In this document: in pieces, positions 5,778 to 5,998 of the stretch
Position numbering within the stretch: the first letter of the stretch is position 1
How the letters are laid out: every line of letters begins with the position of its first letter
Assembly (NCBI GenBank): GCA_022795575.1
Contig: JAAWGY010000155.1
Location: forward strand, 1-5,998
Direction of reading: 5' to 3'
Source of the DNA: Angelakisella sp.
Lineage (GTDB): Bacteria > Bacillota > Clostridia > Oscillospirales > Ruminococcaceae
Length of the DNA: 5,998 nucleotides
Notes under the pieces: generated by a model
Told to the model about the DNA's origin: nothing
Database searches by the model: none
What the model saw: only the letters and a program-made list of their open reading frames with translations
Made by a program: the position numbers and the translations under genes

Positions 5778-5806
5778 AGTATAAAACGACGAAAAGAGGA
5801 AGTCAA
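5778..5806 (-). promoter_or_regulatory. Consensus-like sigma-A promoter of the zinc-ribbon membrane gene
   Basis: On the minus strand TTGACT (5806 to 5801) and TATACT (5783 to 5778) are separated by exactly 17 bp. Start is expected near 5771, leaving a leader of about 74 nt before the ATG at 5697. It is the best-matching promoter in the window. A 16-bp inverted repeat lies just upstream (5815-5830). Confidence 0.8.
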
Positions 5807-5814
5807 GAGATAAT

Positions 5815-5830
5815 CCGAACATTTGTCCGG
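5815..5830. promoter_or_regulatory. Candidate operator palindrome between divergent genes
   Basis: CCGAACATTTGTCCGG is an inverted repeat with seven pairs (one G-T type mismatch) around a 2-base centre. It lies 8 bp upstream of the -35 of the zinc-ribbon gene and 8 bp before the ribosome binding site of the rightward frame. The position suits a regulator controlling one or both directions. The symmetry is seen; binding is inference, and a chance palindrome is possible. Confidence 0.3.
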
Positions 5831-5853
5831 TCTATGCTGGAGGGGGTGTTGCA

Positions 5854-5998
5854 TTGGCGGCTATTTCTATTAAAGAAAGGGTTAGGAAGACAGAATCGGC
5901 TTTTAGAACCTGTATTCACAACCGTCTGACGCCGTCAGGCCAGGTCTTTTCCCGCCCTGCCGCGTTACTGCGCCCGCAGGCGCGTCCAGGCGCAACCG
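5854..5998 (+). CDS. Partial small reading frame running into a repeat element, possibly a disrupted gene
   Basis: A TTG at 5854-5856 is preceded, at 7 nt, by GGAGGGGG (5839-5846), the same strong-site-plus-TTG pattern used by two other genes here. The frame begins MAAISIKERVRKTESAF, with AT-rich early codons typical of a real gene start. From about codon 18 it enters the repeat at 5906 and stays open to the window end, but there it reads repeat DNA. Either a gene was interrupted by the element after 17 codons or this is a chance frame. A GATAAT at 5809-5814 could be a -10, with a poor -35. An overlapping ATG frame from 5834 ends after 31 codons and has no site. Function unknown. Confidence 0.3.
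   Translation, partial: MAAISIKERVRKTESAFRTCIHNRLTPSGQVFSRPAALLRPQARPGAT
5906..5998. mobile_element. Left end of a second MITE-like repeat, cut by the window edge
   Basis: The segment starts GAACCTGTATTCACAACC after a TTA (5903-5905), resembling the TAA-GAGCCTATTCA end at 4519. The core CAGGTCTTTT begins 35 bp from the left end in both elements (5941 here, 4557 there). The 16 bases from 5945 match those from 4561 at 13 positions, while the flanks differ. Internal short hairpins include CTGAC-GCC-GTCAG (5926-5938). The right end is outside the window, so the target duplication cannot be checked. The relationship is seen in the sequence; mobility is inferred. Confidence 0.55.

Noticed and set aside
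1..5998. tRNA, rRNA, CRISPR array, phage or defence genes
   Set aside because: No cloverleaf with conserved T-arm, no rRNA signatures, no spacer-repeat pattern and no recognisable phage or defence domains were seen on either strand.

Overview
The window reads as a chromosomal segment of a GC-rich Gram-positive gut bacterium, most likely Eubacteriales/Oscillospiraceae-like. The basis is strong GGAGG-type ribosome binding sites, frequent TTG starts, a ComF homologue, a DUF975-like membrane protein and intergenic palindromic repeats. This placement is inference; no taxonomic marker is present. I see no rRNA, tRNA, CRISPR array or transposase gene.

Layout: positions 1-306 are non-coding and hold a wide inverted repeat (35-122), a hairpin terminator for the leftmost gene (about 131-173) and three back-to-back perfect hairpins (201-261). 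A minus-strand gene (1716 to 307, TTG start) encodes a six-helix DUF975-like membrane protein with a Pro/Tyr/Gln linker and a soluble C-terminal region. It is preceded by a 125-nt leader that can fold into a long stem with competing internal pairings. Diverging from it is a plus-strand two-gene operon: an RtcB-family RNA ligase (1954-3162, TTG start) and, 3 nt later, a ComF-family phosphoribosyltransferase (3166-3804). A separately promoted TetR-type regulator follows (3958-4521). Its stop codon abuts a 108-bp MITE-like palindrome (4522-4629) flanked by TAA on both sides, and a strong hairpin terminator (4644-4691) follows. Convergent to it is a minus-strand gene (5697 to 4699) for a zinc-ribbon protein with four predicted membrane helices and a textbook sigma-A promoter. 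Divergent from that gene, a short frame with a good ribosome binding site (from 5854) runs after 17 codons into a second copy of the repeat family seen at 4522, and leaves the window.

How the genes work together: only rtcB-comF looks like one transcription unit. The two membrane proteins and the TetR regulator each appear to have their own promoter. The most notable non-coding signals are the structured leader of the DUF975-like gene and two related MITE-like elements 1.4 kb apart, which share an internal core at the same distance from their ends.
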